DNA of 64,000 nucleotides from VRUE01 sp033856195 (GTDB lineage Bacteria; Actinomycetota; Thermoleophilia; Solirubrobacterales; 70-9). This document shows, piece by piece, positions 1 through 7,133 of this stretch (positions within the stretch are counted from its first letter, which is position 1; each line of letters starts with the position of its first letter). The stretch covers positions 62,001 through 126,000 of the forward strand of contig JAWVFL010000018.1 in assembly GCA_033856195.1 (NCBI GenBank), given 5' to 3'. The notes under the pieces are model-generated. The model had not been told where the DNA came from, did not search any database, and was given only the letters and a program-made list of their open reading frames with translations. Made by a program: the position numbers and the translations under genes.

Positions 1-930
1 AAGCAGGAGCGGCATCGCCACTGCCGCGCCGCCGACCAGGGCCGCGACGCCAGCGCCGCGCCGCTCTTCGCGATCTCCGCGCCAGAGCAGCAGCGCGATG
101 GCAGCGAGGGCGAGCGCAATGGGGATGCCAAGCGGAATCGGTCCCGGCTGACGGAGGCCGTGCTCCTCGCCGTTATCGGCGCCGAGAAGCTTCGCCGACG
201 CGCGTTCGAGCCGCTGGTCGAGCGGCTGCTGGGAGATCCAGCCAGCGTGGGCGTTCGAAGCCTGGCGCTGGGCGATCGGGGCTAGCAGCGCCGCCGCCGC
301 GAGGATGGCGAGGACGGCCATCGCGGCACGGCGCCGGTTGCCGCCGAGGAGCAGGAGCGCCCCCTCGGCCACCACCACAAAGCCGGCGAAGTAGTGGGTC
401 GCGATGGCCAGGGTCGAGAACAGAGCCCAGCAAGCGAGGTCCCACGGCGCACTGTCGCGGCGAGCCCGGGCGAAGAAGAGAAAGGAGAGCGCGGTCAGCA
501 GAAAGACCAGCGCATAGGCGCGGGCGTCCTGGGAGAACCAGATCAGAACCGGGCTGACGGCGACCGCGGCCGCCGCGATCAGACCGGCGCGCCGGGGCAG
601 CGGCAGGGCAACCGCGCAGAGATAGACGACGATGATGGAGGCCGTCCCCGCCAGCGCCGAGAGCGAGCGCATCCAGACCTCTCCGGTCCCAAACGGGCGC
701 GACCAGATCCAGGCGACGAGGTAGTACAGCGGCGGGGTCGACTCGCTGTGGGGAACCGCGGAGAGGGTCGAGAAGAGATTGGGATGGAGCAGGCGGCCGA
801 CGGTGACCGCCTCGTCGTAGCGATAGCTCTGCAGGTCGAGAGTTGCGAAGCGCAACAGGGCCCCGAGCACGACGATCGCGGCCAGCGCGACCAGGTGCGG
901 CGACGCGGCAATACGACGGAACGCCGACAT
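1..930 (-). CDS. GT-C family glycosyltransferase / mannosyltransferase-like membrane protein (partial)
   Basis: Open from an ATG at 930 to the left edge of the window, so the C-terminus is missing; 310 codons are visible. After a first hydrophobic helix comes a loop with residues SYRYDEAVT. The Asp-Glu pair in the first outer loop is typical of PMT_2/ArnT-like GT-C glycosyltransferases, which use polyprenyl-phosphate sugars on the outer face of the membrane. Several more hydrophobic helices follow, with motifs such as PPLYYLVAW and WFSQDARAYAL that are common in this family. It starts 20 bp downstream of the desaturase stop and probably shares its transcript. The substrate cannot be told from sequence. 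Confidence 0.75.
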   Translation of the reverse strand, partial: MSAFRRIAASPHLVALAAIVVLGALLRFATLDLQSYRYDEAVTVGRLLHPNLFSTLSAVPHSESTPPLYYLVAWIWSRPFGTGEVWMRSLSALAGTASIIVVYLCAVALPLPRRAGLIAAAAVAVSPVLIWFSQDARAYALVFLLTALSFLFFARARRDSAPWDLACWALFSTLAIATHYFAGFVVVAEGALLLLGGNRRRAAMAVLAILAAAALLAPIAQRQASNAHAGWISQQPLDQRLERASAKLLGADNGEEHGLRQPGPIPLGIPIALALAAIALLLWRGDREERRGAGVAALVGGAAVAMPLLL

Positions 931-950
931 TGGCTGCAAACGATGGTGGT

Positions 951-2009
951 TTAGCCAGGCGAAGCCAAAACGAGGGAGGCAGCCTTAACCTGGCGCCAGG
1001 TCAGCAGCCGGCCACTCGTCGGATCGATCACCTTGAGTCGGATCGAGCGCAGCCCGTCGCGAACGCTCAGCACCGGGACAGCGTGGAAGATCGGGTTCTC
1101 GTCGTGGGCGCGCTGCAGGTTGTAGTTGGGAATCTTGGCACTGAGATGGTGAACGTGGTGCAGGCCGATGTTTCCGCTGAAGAACTGGAAGAGCTTTGGC
1201 AGCTTCAGGTAGGAGCTCCCCTGCAGGGCAGCGTCGGCGTAGCTCCAATGCTCGGAGCTCGCCCAGTAGACGTCCTCGAACTGGTGCTGGACGTAGAACA
1301 GGAAGACGCCCATCGTGCCGGCAAGGATGGCGATCGGCATCTGCACGAGCAGCCAGGCCTCCAGGCCGGCGAGCCAGGCGATTGCCCCGACGACGATCGC
1401 GAGGGCCAGGTTGGTTGCGACCACGCTGCGACGCTGACGCGGACGCATCCTGTTCGACCAGAGGCGAGGCCCGATCATCAGCGACCAGATCGGGCCAATC
1501 CCGAACATCACCAGGGGACTGCGAAAGAGGCGATAGCCGAGCCGGCCCCTCCAGGGCCGGGACATGTACTCCTCGAAGGTCAGCGTCGGCACGTCCCCTG
1601 TCCCGCGACGGTCGAGATCGCCGGCGGTGCCGTGATGAACAGCGTGATTGTGCCGCCAGTTGCCGAACGGCTGGAAGACGAGCAGGCCGGTGAGCCGGCC
1701 GAGCCACAGATTCGCTCGCTTGCTGGGCAGGAAAGAGCCATGGGCGCAGTCGTGGAAGACGATGAACGTCCGCAGCAGGAAGCCCGCCGCCGGCGCCGCG
1801 AGGGCGAGGGTGATCCAGACCGAGACATTGAGGCAGAGGTACATGACGACGGTCAGAGCCACGTAGGGCACAACTGAGGTGGCTATATCGAGGAGGCTGT
1901 GGCGAAGCGAGGGTTGCTCGTGCCGAGCCACCGCGTCGCGCCAGTAGGGACGGCCCGCGCCGGGGTCGGTGCGTGACGTGGGGGCGGTGGGCGGAGGAAT
2001 GGGCGTCAT
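951..2009 (-). CDS. Fatty acid desaturase (membrane di-iron, omega-6/delta-12 type)
   Basis: 352 residues, normal for membrane fatty acid desaturases that insert a cis double bond into acyl chains of membrane lipids. All three His boxes are visible: HDCAH near residue 86, HNHAVHH near 120, and HHVHH near 287; together they bind the di-iron centre. Paired hydrophobic helices lie before the first box and between boxes two and three. The spacing HDCAHGS...HNHAVHHGTAGD resembles acyl-lipid omega-6 desaturases more than acyl-CoA delta-9 enzymes. The electron donor is not encoded nearby. ATG at 2009 is the first start in frame; the plus-strand neighbour diverges from it. Confidence 0.88.
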   Translation of the reverse strand: MTPIPPPTAPTSRTDPGAGRPYWRDAVARHEQPSLRHSLLDIATSVVPYVALTVVMYLCLNVSVWITLALAAPAAGFLLRTFIVFHDCAHGSFLPSKRANLWLGRLTGLLVFQPFGNWRHNHAVHHGTAGDLDRRGTGDVPTLTFEEYMSRPWRGRLGYRLFRSPLVMFGIGPIWSLMIGPRLWSNRMRPRQRRSVVATNLALAIVVGAIAWLAGLEAWLLVQMPIAILAGTMGVFLFYVQHQFEDVYWASSEHWSYADAALQGSSYLKLPKLFQFFSGNIGLHHVHHLSAKIPNYNLQRAHDENPIFHAVPVLSVRDGLRSIRLKVIDPTSGRLLTWRQVKAASLVLASPG

Positions 2010-2099
2010 CGCCGGCTGAGACTAGATGCGCTTCCTAAAGCGCAGTGCCGGACCAGGCGCTCTCACTTGGCTTTCAGGTAACTCGGCGACGCTTTGCCG

Positions 2100-3260
2100 A
2101 TGCCTACGGCTCGATCCGAGCGCCGCTATGCGCCGATCCCGTTTTGGCGCAGGGCGCGGCGGATCCTCCTGCTCTCCGCGATCGCCTGCCTGATCCCCGC
2201 CGGCGTCTCATACGTAGGCGCGATGAGCGAAAAGCACAACGTCGGCCTCGGCGTTTCCAGCGTCGAGTGGTTGCGACAGCACGGCGGCAACCGCCTCGTC
2301 TCCCAGATCGAGAACTGGTACTACACGCTGAACGCCCCTGAAAAAGGTGGGCCTCCCCTTCGCTCTCTTCCAAGTGTCGGTGTTGCCGACACCTCCGGAT
2401 CCGGCGAATCGGCGCCCAAGCCCGCCTACCGTCCGCCCAGGGTCGCCCCGATAATCCACCCGGCGCTGCCGGGCGAGGGTGTTTGGACACCGGCCGCGAA
2501 GGGCGCCGGGCCGCGGCCCCCGGTTCTCTTGACCACTTTCCGCAGCGATCCCGAATACCCCCAGCTCGTGGCCGGGGTGGCCTGGATCGACTCGGGCCGC
2601 ACCCATCTCTCATATGCACCGGGCCTCGCCGAGCCGCCTCCCCCGCTGCCCCACCGGGGACCCTCCGAGGTACCCGAGGCGCAGCGCAGGCGGGTCATCG
2701 CGACCTTCAACGGCGGCTTCCCGCTGGAAACCTCGAACGCCGGCCTGATCTACCGCGGCCGGGTGGAGGAAGCGATGGTCAACGGGATCGCGACCGTGGT
2801 CGAGTATCGCGACGGCAGGGTCGACATTGTTCGCTGGCACAGCGGCCCGCAGGCCCCTGCGAACGTCTGGTTCGCCAAGCAGAACCTTCCTCCGATCATC
2901 TACGAAGGGCGCCTCAACCCCAACCTGAGCGATGGGCCCGAATGGGGAGAAACCGTCAACAACGCCGTGCGAGTCTGGCGCTCCGGGCTCGGCATCGACC
3001 GCAGGGGCAATCTGATCTACGCGGCGGCCGACAATCAGACCGTCGAATCCCTGGCCAAGACCCTGCAGCGAGCCGGCGCCGTACGCGCGCTCGAGCTCGA
3101 CATCAACGAAGACTGGACCAGCTTCATCAGCTACAGCCGGCCGGGAGCGGCAGGGCCTACCAATCTGCTGCCGGAAATGCTCCGCCCGGCCGACCGTTAC
3201 CTGACGCCCGATGAACGCGACTTCTTCGCCGTCTACGTCCGAACGGGCGAAAAGTGGTGA
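2100..3260 (+). CDS. Phosphodiester glycosidase (NAGPA)-domain membrane-anchored protein
   Basis: The N-terminus has a short basic stretch and one hydrophobic segment (about residues 16-40), suggesting a membrane anchor or uncleaved signal. The central and C-terminal part carries the features of the NAGPA / phosphodiester glycosidase fold: ATFNGGF near residue 200, GLGIDRRGNLIYAAAD, and RALELDIN with conserved acidic residues. In other bacteria such proteins are linked to exopolysaccharide or cell-wall glycan turnover. ATG at 2100 is taken as start; a TTG at 2094 in the same frame is possible. The stop overlaps the next small gene by several bases, so the two are probably cotranscribed. Confidence 0.75.
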   Translation: MPTARSERRYAPIPFWRRARRILLLSAIACLIPAGVSYVGAMSEKHNVGLGVSSVEWLRQHGGNRLVSQIENWYYTLNAPEKGGPPLRSLPSVGVADTSGSGESAPKPAYRPPRVAPIIHPALPGEGVWTPAAKGAGPRPPVLLTTFRSDPEYPQLVAGVAWIDSGRTHLSYAPGLAEPPPPLPHRGPSEVPEAQRRRVIATFNGGFPLETSNAGLIYRGRVEEAMVNGIATVVEYRDGRVDIVRWHSGPQAPANVWFAKQNLPPIIYEGRLNPNLSDGPEWGETVNNAVRVWRSGLGIDRRGNLIYAAADNQTVESLAKTLQRAGAVRALELDINEDWTSFISYSRPGAAGPTNLLPEMLRPADRYLTPDERDFFAVYVRTGEKW

Positions 3261-3520
3261 GCCTGCCGCGCGACATCTCGCCCGGCACCGCGGCCCGCCG
3301 GTCGCTGCTGGCCGATCTACTCGCCGCTCTCGTCCTCACTCTTCTGGCCTTCCAGCTCGCTGCCGGAATCGGAGTCGTCGGCTTCATGGCCCTGCTGACG
3401 CTCTTGGCGCTTGTCGCCTGGATCGCCATCGAAGCGATAGCCCACGGGACGGCCCGGCGCAGACGCACCCGCCGGGAACGGGCCGTCCGCGCGGCCACCA
3501 AGCGCGAGTCCCCGACGTAG
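3254..3520 (+). CDS. Small two-helix membrane protein, unknown function
   Basis: 88 residues with two adjacent hydrophobic stretches (about residues 18-40 and 42-62), then a very basic tail (HGTARRRRTRRERAVRA). Two GTG codons in tandem (3254 and 3257) overlap the end of the glycosidase gene, which points to translational coupling. No family recognised. The basic cytoplasmic tail could serve topology or nucleic-acid contact, but there is no direct evidence. It may be a partner of the upstream membrane-anchored glycosidase. Confidence 0.6.
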   Translation: MVSLPRDISPGTAARRSLLADLLAALVLTLLAFQLAAGIGVVGFMALLTLLALVAWIAIEAIAHGTARRRRTRRERAVRAATKRESPT

Positions 3521-3646
3521 AGCACGAGTATCGGCGTATGGCCTGCGTCCCCGGAAAAGGCGCGTTCCCATGCCAATCTGGTTATGCACCAGGAGCTCGT
3601 CGAGGTGCAGCGAGTAACTATGCCGCGTGCCTGAAAAGATCGAGTG

Positions 3647-3923
3647 ATGCAGGCGCTTCTACTTCGCCACGGCGAGTCCGTCTCCAACGCCGACCCGGAG
3701 ACGATCGCATTGCCGGCGGAGACCGGCGACCGACTTCGAGACCAGCACGCTGCGCCTGCTCGAGCGGCTCGACCTCTCGCCGCCGCGGGATTTCGCCTTT
3801 GAGCCGCGGATGAAACGCCAGTCCGACGGGCTCAACGACGACTGGGTGAGGCGCTACGGCGAGCTGCGGCTGGGGACGGAGTTCGACCTCGTGCCAGCGG
3901 TGCCCGATCCGATTAGGCGCTAG
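3647..3923 (+). pseudogene. Broken histidine-phosphatase (phosphoglycerate-mutase-like) gene
   Basis: An ATG at 3647 opens a reading frame beginning MQALLLRHGESVSNAD, the catalytic RHGE signature of the histidine phosphatase superfamily, but it ends after 51 codons at 3800-3802. A second frame in the same direction (about 3729-3923) continues with sensible protein sequence (LRLLERLDLSPPRDFAFEPR...DDWVRRYGEL) and ends at TAG 3921-3923. The family normally exceeds 180 residues, so the gene appears to have lost most of its middle and to have shifted frame near 3729. The second piece may come from a different gene fused by deletion. Confidence 0.5.
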
Positions 3924-3957
3924 GCCAGAAGGGCGTGGCCTCGACAAGAGGATCGGG

Positions 3958-4506
3958 TCATTCGAGCCCACCAGCCGTCAGTCGCTTGAGCGTGAAGGCG
4001 AGCAGCTTGCGCCGGTCGCGCTTGTCGAGCCCCTTGACGAACGCTCCGTCGACGGTCGCCCGGAATGCTTCAACGGCAACTGGCAGCTCGTCGGCGGGAA
4101 CGTAGTCGCGCAGCACGTTGGCCAGCATCCGAGACAGCAACGCGTCGAGTCGCTCGGCGAACTCGGCAACGGCCGCGGAACCGCGGGCCCGGTCGTTGAT
4201 CGCACCCCTCATGCTCGAGACGACCTGGAACTGGTCGGTGAACCAGAGGATCCGCTCAAGCTCACCGACCTGCTTGGCGGGCTTGCGGGCTGCGATTTTC
4301 TCCAGCATTCGGTTCAGCGTCGCGACGAAGAGCTCGTCCTTTGAGGGGAAGTACCAGTAAATGGCGTTCTGCGCCAGACCCAGCTCGCGCGCGAGCGCCG
4401 CGACCGAGAGCGCCTCGTAGCCGCCGCTGCGCAGCCGCCTCTCCGCCGCGGCGAGGATCTCGCTCATCTTCCTGTCGCGGCTCTCCGCCGGGCGCGTCTT
4501 CGGCAT
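3958..4506 (-). CDS. TetR-family transcriptional regulator
   Basis: 182 residues from ATG 4506, typical for TetR. Residues 15-60 form the DNA-binding head, ending in the signature YWYFPSKDELF preceded by ALARELGLAQNAI; the rest is an all-helical ligand/dimer domain of unknown specificity. The frame stays open upstream to 4914, but only the 4506 start leaves the two palindromes at 4509-4558 outside the coding region. It is divergent to the Ddn-like oxidoreductase gene, the usual layout of a repressor controlling itself and its neighbour. Confidence 0.88.
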   Translation of the reverse strand: MPKTRPAESRDRKMSEILAAAERRLRSGGYEALSVAALARELGLAQNAIYWYFPSKDELFVATLNRMLEKIAARKPAKQVGELERILWFTDQFQVVSSMRGAINDRARGSAAVAEFAERLDALLSRMLANVLRDYVPADELPVAVEAFRATVDGAFVKGLDKRDRRKLLAFTLKRLTAGGLE

Positions 4507-4508
4507 CT

Positions 4509-4525
4509 CTTGAAAGGCTCTCAAG
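4509..4525. promoter_or_regulatory. Operator palindrome 1 (TetR self-control site)
   Basis: CTTGAAAGGCTCTCAAG: an inverted repeat of 6 bp with one mismatch around a 5-bp centre. It begins 3 bp upstream of the tetR start codon. It shares its sequence plan with the palindrome 33 bp to the right. Binding by the adjacent TetR protein is inference. Confidence 0.65.
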
Positions 4526-4541
4526 AAGTTTGCTAGGTTTT

Positions 4542-4558
4542 CTTGAGAACCTCTCAAG
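4542..4558. promoter_or_regulatory. Operator palindrome 2 (Ddn-like gene control site)
   Basis: CTTGAGAACCTCTCAAG: a perfect 6-5-6 inverted repeat ending 8 bp before the GTG start of the oxidoreductase gene and touching its AAGGA ribosome site. The start-to-start distance to palindrome 1 is 33 bp, about three helical turns, so two dimers could bind on one face of the DNA. Confidence 0.68.
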
Positions 4559-4566
4559 GATAGGAC

Positions 4567-5037
4567 GTGGAGATGACGCTCGCCAAGTTCCTGCGGTCGC
4601 TGACTCGATTCCGCCGCATCCAACCCCAGGTCGGACGCCTGCACGCGATGCTGCTGCGCCGCAGCCGCGGTCGCATCCGGCGCTCCCGCCTGCTGGCCGG
4701 CGGCCAGCCCGTCCTGGCGCTGACGACGACCGGTCGTCGGTCGGGGACCCGACGCACGACAGTCCTCGCCTACGTGCGGCATGGAGATGCGTACGCGGTC
4801 GGCGCCCTCAACCTGGGCAGCGACCGCGACCCGGCCTGGTGTCTGAACCTCCGAGCGGATCCTCACGCATGGGTCGAGGTGCGCGGAGAGCGCCGGGCCG
4901 TCGAGGCGCGCCAAGCCACCGGTGAGGAGGCCGAGCGACTCTGGCAGGCGTTCATCGACCGGCTTCCCGCTATCGCCGACTCGCGCGCATTGGCGCCGCG
5001 CGAAGTGCCGATGCTGGTGCTCGCTCCCATCGCTTAG
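4567..5037 (+). CDS. F420-dependent nitroreductase/quinone-reductase-family (Ddn-like) oxidoreductase
   Basis: 156 residues, the size of the deazaflavin (F420)-dependent oxidoreductases related to Mycobacterium Ddn. Visible family features are LALTTTGRRSGTRRTTVLAYVRHGDAYAVGA-type strands that form a split beta-barrel, then NLGSDRDPAWCLNLRADPHAWVEV. Members reduce quinones or nitro compounds with reduced F420. GTG 4567 follows AAGGA with good spacing; ATG 4573 is an alternative. It is divergent from tetR with shared palindromes, so it is probably derepressed by an unknown ligand. Confidence 0.8.
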   Translation: MEMTLAKFLRSLTRFRRIQPQVGRLHAMLLRRSRGRIRRSRLLAGGQPVLALTTTGRRSGTRRTTVLAYVRHGDAYAVGALNLGSDRDPAWCLNLRADPHAWVEVRGERRAVEARQATGEEAERLWQAFIDRLPAIADSRALAPREVPMLVLAPIA

Positions 5038-5053
5038 CCCTTGAAAGATCGCC

Positions 5054-5102
5054 CTCCCGCCCTACAGCACCTTTTGTGCAGGCAAGACCACAGGGGCGGG
5101 AG
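5054..5102. terminator. Nested hairpin between convergent genes
   Basis: CTCCCGCCC (5054-5062) pairs perfectly with GGGCGGGAG (5094-5102). Inside the loop a second small hairpin forms (GCAC 5067-5070 / GTGC 5076-5079). It lies 16 bp after the stop of the Ddn-like gene and in front of the convergent chaperone operon's end. There is no T-run, so a terminator role for either strand is inferred from position only. Confidence 0.4.
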
Positions 5103-5349
5103 CCGGTGGACGCAGGCCGGTCTTCCAGCTCCGAACGGCCACCTCACGGTGCTGGGCGGGCAAAGCTGCAGCGAATCGAGCTCGGCCTGGTCGAGACCTA
5201 CCTGGCGCAGCTGCGCGAAGGGGCCGGCTGGTCGAGGGCCAACCGCGACCCAGGCCGGGCGGAGATCGTCCGAAGGGCGGCTCCGGCGGCCGCTCCCAGA
5301 GATGGTGGGCGACAATCAGCGTAACGCTGGCCGCGGGTGCCGATTATGC
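5103..5349. other. Intergenic stretch without a supported gene
   Basis: With the hairpin to its left this makes a gap of about 310 bp between two convergent transcription units. Short frames exist on both strands, including an 82-codon one at 5076-5324 on the plus strand, but none has a ribosome site or a recognisable domain. I see no repeat or RNA here. Confidence 0.4.
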
Positions 5350-5646
5350 TCAGCGTATGGAGACCGTGGGTCGAGCGCGTCGCATGGCGCCGGCCTCGAG
5401 CCGGCTCAGCCGCGCTTCCAGTTCGTCGATGTGCGCGAGCAGGTCGCAAGCCAAGACGGCGCCAGCGTAGTTGAGGCCGAGATCGTGGCGCAGCCGCACC
5501 AGGCGAGCCAGGCGGGGGGCCGCGTCCCAAGCGAACGGGTCGACCGCCCCGCTGCGAATAAGCCGCCGCACCAGGTCGGGGTGCAGGCCCGTCTTGCGAG
5601 CGAGCGCTGCCGCGTCTGTCAGCACGATTGCCGTTCCGGGAGTCAC
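5350..5646 (-). CDS. cbpM: Chaperone modulator CbpM (MerR-like HTH)
   Basis: 98 residues with an N-terminal winged-helix-like part (LARKTGLHPDLVRRLIRSGAVDPF) in which Leu/Val/Arg spacing matches MerR-type HTH, followed by RLVRLRHDLGLNYAGAVLACDLLAHIDELEARL. The second part is the dicistronic CbpM signature of dimerising helices. CbpM binds the J-domain of CbpA and tunes its activity on DnaK. The ATG overlaps the last bases of the upstream dnaJ/cbpA gene (ATGA), showing translational coupling. An HspR-type repressor role cannot be fully excluded, but the protein lacks the usual HspR tail. Confidence 0.78.
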   Translation of the reverse strand: MTPGTAIVLTDAAALARKTGLHPDLVRRLIRSGAVDPFAWDAAPRLARLVRLRHDLGLNYAGAVLACDLLAHIDELEARLSRLEAGAMRRARPTVSIR

Positions 5647-6569
5647 CGTCGCCCCTCGCGAGGATCGAACTTGGAAGCCTCCGCCAGTTGCTCGAAGAGC
5701 TCGCGTTCCCGTTTGCCCAGTTTCTTCGGGACGACGATCTGGACCGTCGCGAAGAGGTCGCCTTTCTGTTTGCCGGGGCCGGGCATGCCCTCTCCTTTCA
5801 GGCGCAGCCGCCGGCCGCTGGAGGAGCCGGCCGGGACTTTGAGCTTGACGGTCCCGTCGAGGGTGGGGACCTCCACGGTGGCTCCGAGCGCCGCCTCCCA
5901 GGGGGTGACCGGGAGCTCGACGAAGAGGTCGCGACCCTCGAGAAGGAAGCGCCGGTCGGGCTTGACACGCACCCGCAGGAAGAGGTCGCCCGCCGGCCCC
6001 CCTCCCGCTCCGCGCCCGCCCTCGCCGGCGAGGCGGATGCGCTGGCCATCGCGCACCCCGGCGGGAATATCCACCTCGTAGTCACGCCCATCGCCAAAGG
6101 AGATTTTGCGGTGGCCGCCGCGGGCGGCTTCCTCGAGTGAGATCTCCAGCGTTGCCTCCTGATCACCGCCGCGGACCGAGAAGCCCTCGAACCCCCCGGC
6201 GCGACGCCCGGAGCCGCCGAACAGGTTCTCGAAGAAGTCGCTGAAGCCGTTGCCGTCGCCGAACTGCACGTGCACGTCGCCGAAATCGCCTTGCCCGCGG
6301 CCGAAGCCCCCAAAGCCCTCGGCGCCGCTGACGTCCTCACCCGCTTTCCAGTTCGCCCCGAGCCGGTCGTAGCGTTTGCGATTCTCGGGGTCGCGCAAGA
6401 CCTCGTATGCCTCGGAGATTTCCTTGAAGCGTTCCTCTGCCCCCGGTTCTTTGTTGACGTCGGGGTGATAGGTGCGGGCCAGTTTGCGGTAGGCGCTGCG
6501 GATCTCCTCATCGCTCGCCCCGCGGGGGACGCCGAGAACCTCGTAGTAATCGCGGAATGCGACGGGCAA
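5643..6569 (-). CDS. cbpA: DnaJ-family co-chaperone, CbpA type (no zinc-finger domain)
   Basis: 308 residues. The J-domain occupies residues 6-72 with the essential HPD in YHPDVNKEPGAEERF. A Gly/Phe-rich linker follows (about 90-145, GGFGRGQGDFGD...FFENLFGG). Two C-terminal beta-barrel substrate domains make up the rest. The four CxxCxGxG zinc repeats of type I DnaJ are absent, so this is the type II / CbpA form. It stimulates DnaK ATPase and delivers unfolded substrates. It sits directly behind grpE in the dnaK operon and overlaps cbpM. Confidence 0.92.
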   Translation of the reverse strand: MPVAFRDYYEVLGVPRGASDEEIRSAYRKLARTYHPDVNKEPGAEERFKEISEAYEVLRDPENRKRYDRLGANWKAGEDVSGAEGFGGFGRGQGDFGDVHVQFGDGNGFSDFFENLFGGSGRRAGGFEGFSVRGGDQEATLEISLEEAARGGHRKISFGDGRDYEVDIPAGVRDGQRIRLAGEGGRGAGGGPAGDLFLRVRVKPDRRFLLEGRDLFVELPVTPWEAALGATVEVPTLDGTVKLKVPAGSSSGRRLRLKGEGMPGPGKQKGDLFATVQIVVPKKLGKRERELFEQLAEASKFDPREGRR

Positions 6570-7133
6570 TCAGCCCTCGACCTCCTCTTGCGAGTCGTCG
6601 TTCCCCAAATCGCCATCTTCCCGGCGGCGGCGGGAGACGACGACCTGAGCGGGACGGAGCACCTTGTCGCCGAGGACGTAGCCCGACCGGGCCACCTCGG
6701 CAATCGTGCCGTCCGGGGCCTCATCGCTCTCCCGCACTGCTACCGCCTCGTGCAGCTCCGGATCAAAGGGGTCTCCAGGCGCACCGACCTGCACTACTCC
6801 CTGGCGCTCGAGAATCGCTTCCATCTGTTCCATCACCGCCCTCAGGCCGGCGGCGATCTCGTTCGTAGGGCCCTGCGTCTGCAACGCCCGCTCGACGCTG
6901 TCGACCGCCTCGAGCCAGTCCTTGACTACCTGCTCATTGCGTTCCGCGACGCGCCGCTCGACCTCGCGCGCGGAGCGCTTGCGGTAGTTGTCGAGGTCGG
7001 CGAGAGCGCGCTTGTAGCGATCTTCGACCCGCGCCAGCTCGGCCTCAATCTCAGGAGCAGCCTCATCAGCCACGCGCTCGGCCTCGTCGACCGCGGGCTC
7101 AGAGCCGCCGTCACTCACGGGTGAACTCGGCAT
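6570..7133 (-). CDS. grpE: GrpE nucleotide-exchange factor
   Basis: 187 residues from ATG 7133, which has GAGG about 6 bp upstream inside the end of dnaK. A GTG at 7118 is an alternative start. The order is an acidic N-terminus, a long coiled coil (AELARVEDRYKRALADLDNYRKRSAREVERR), helices, then the beta-wing domain with DPFDPELHEAV and VARSGYVLGDKVLRPAQV. GrpE releases ADP from DnaK. It overlaps the 3' end of dnaK and abuts cbpA, so one dnaK-grpE-cbpA-cbpM operon is clear. Confidence 0.93.
   Translation of the reverse strand: MPSSPVSDGGSEPAVDEAERVADEAAPEIEAELARVEDRYKRALADLDNYRKRSAREVERRVAERNEQVVKDWLEAVDSVERALQTQGPTNEIAAGLRAVMEQMEAILERQGVVQVGAPGDPFDPELHEAVAVRESDEAPDGTIAEVARSGYVLGDKVLRPAQVVVSRRRREDGDLGNDDSQEEVEG

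Noticed and set aside
5076..5324. 82-codon plus-strand frame after the Ddn-like gene
   Set aside because: Has a short plausible helix (IELGLVETYLAQLREG) but no ribosome site, no family and low-complexity ends.
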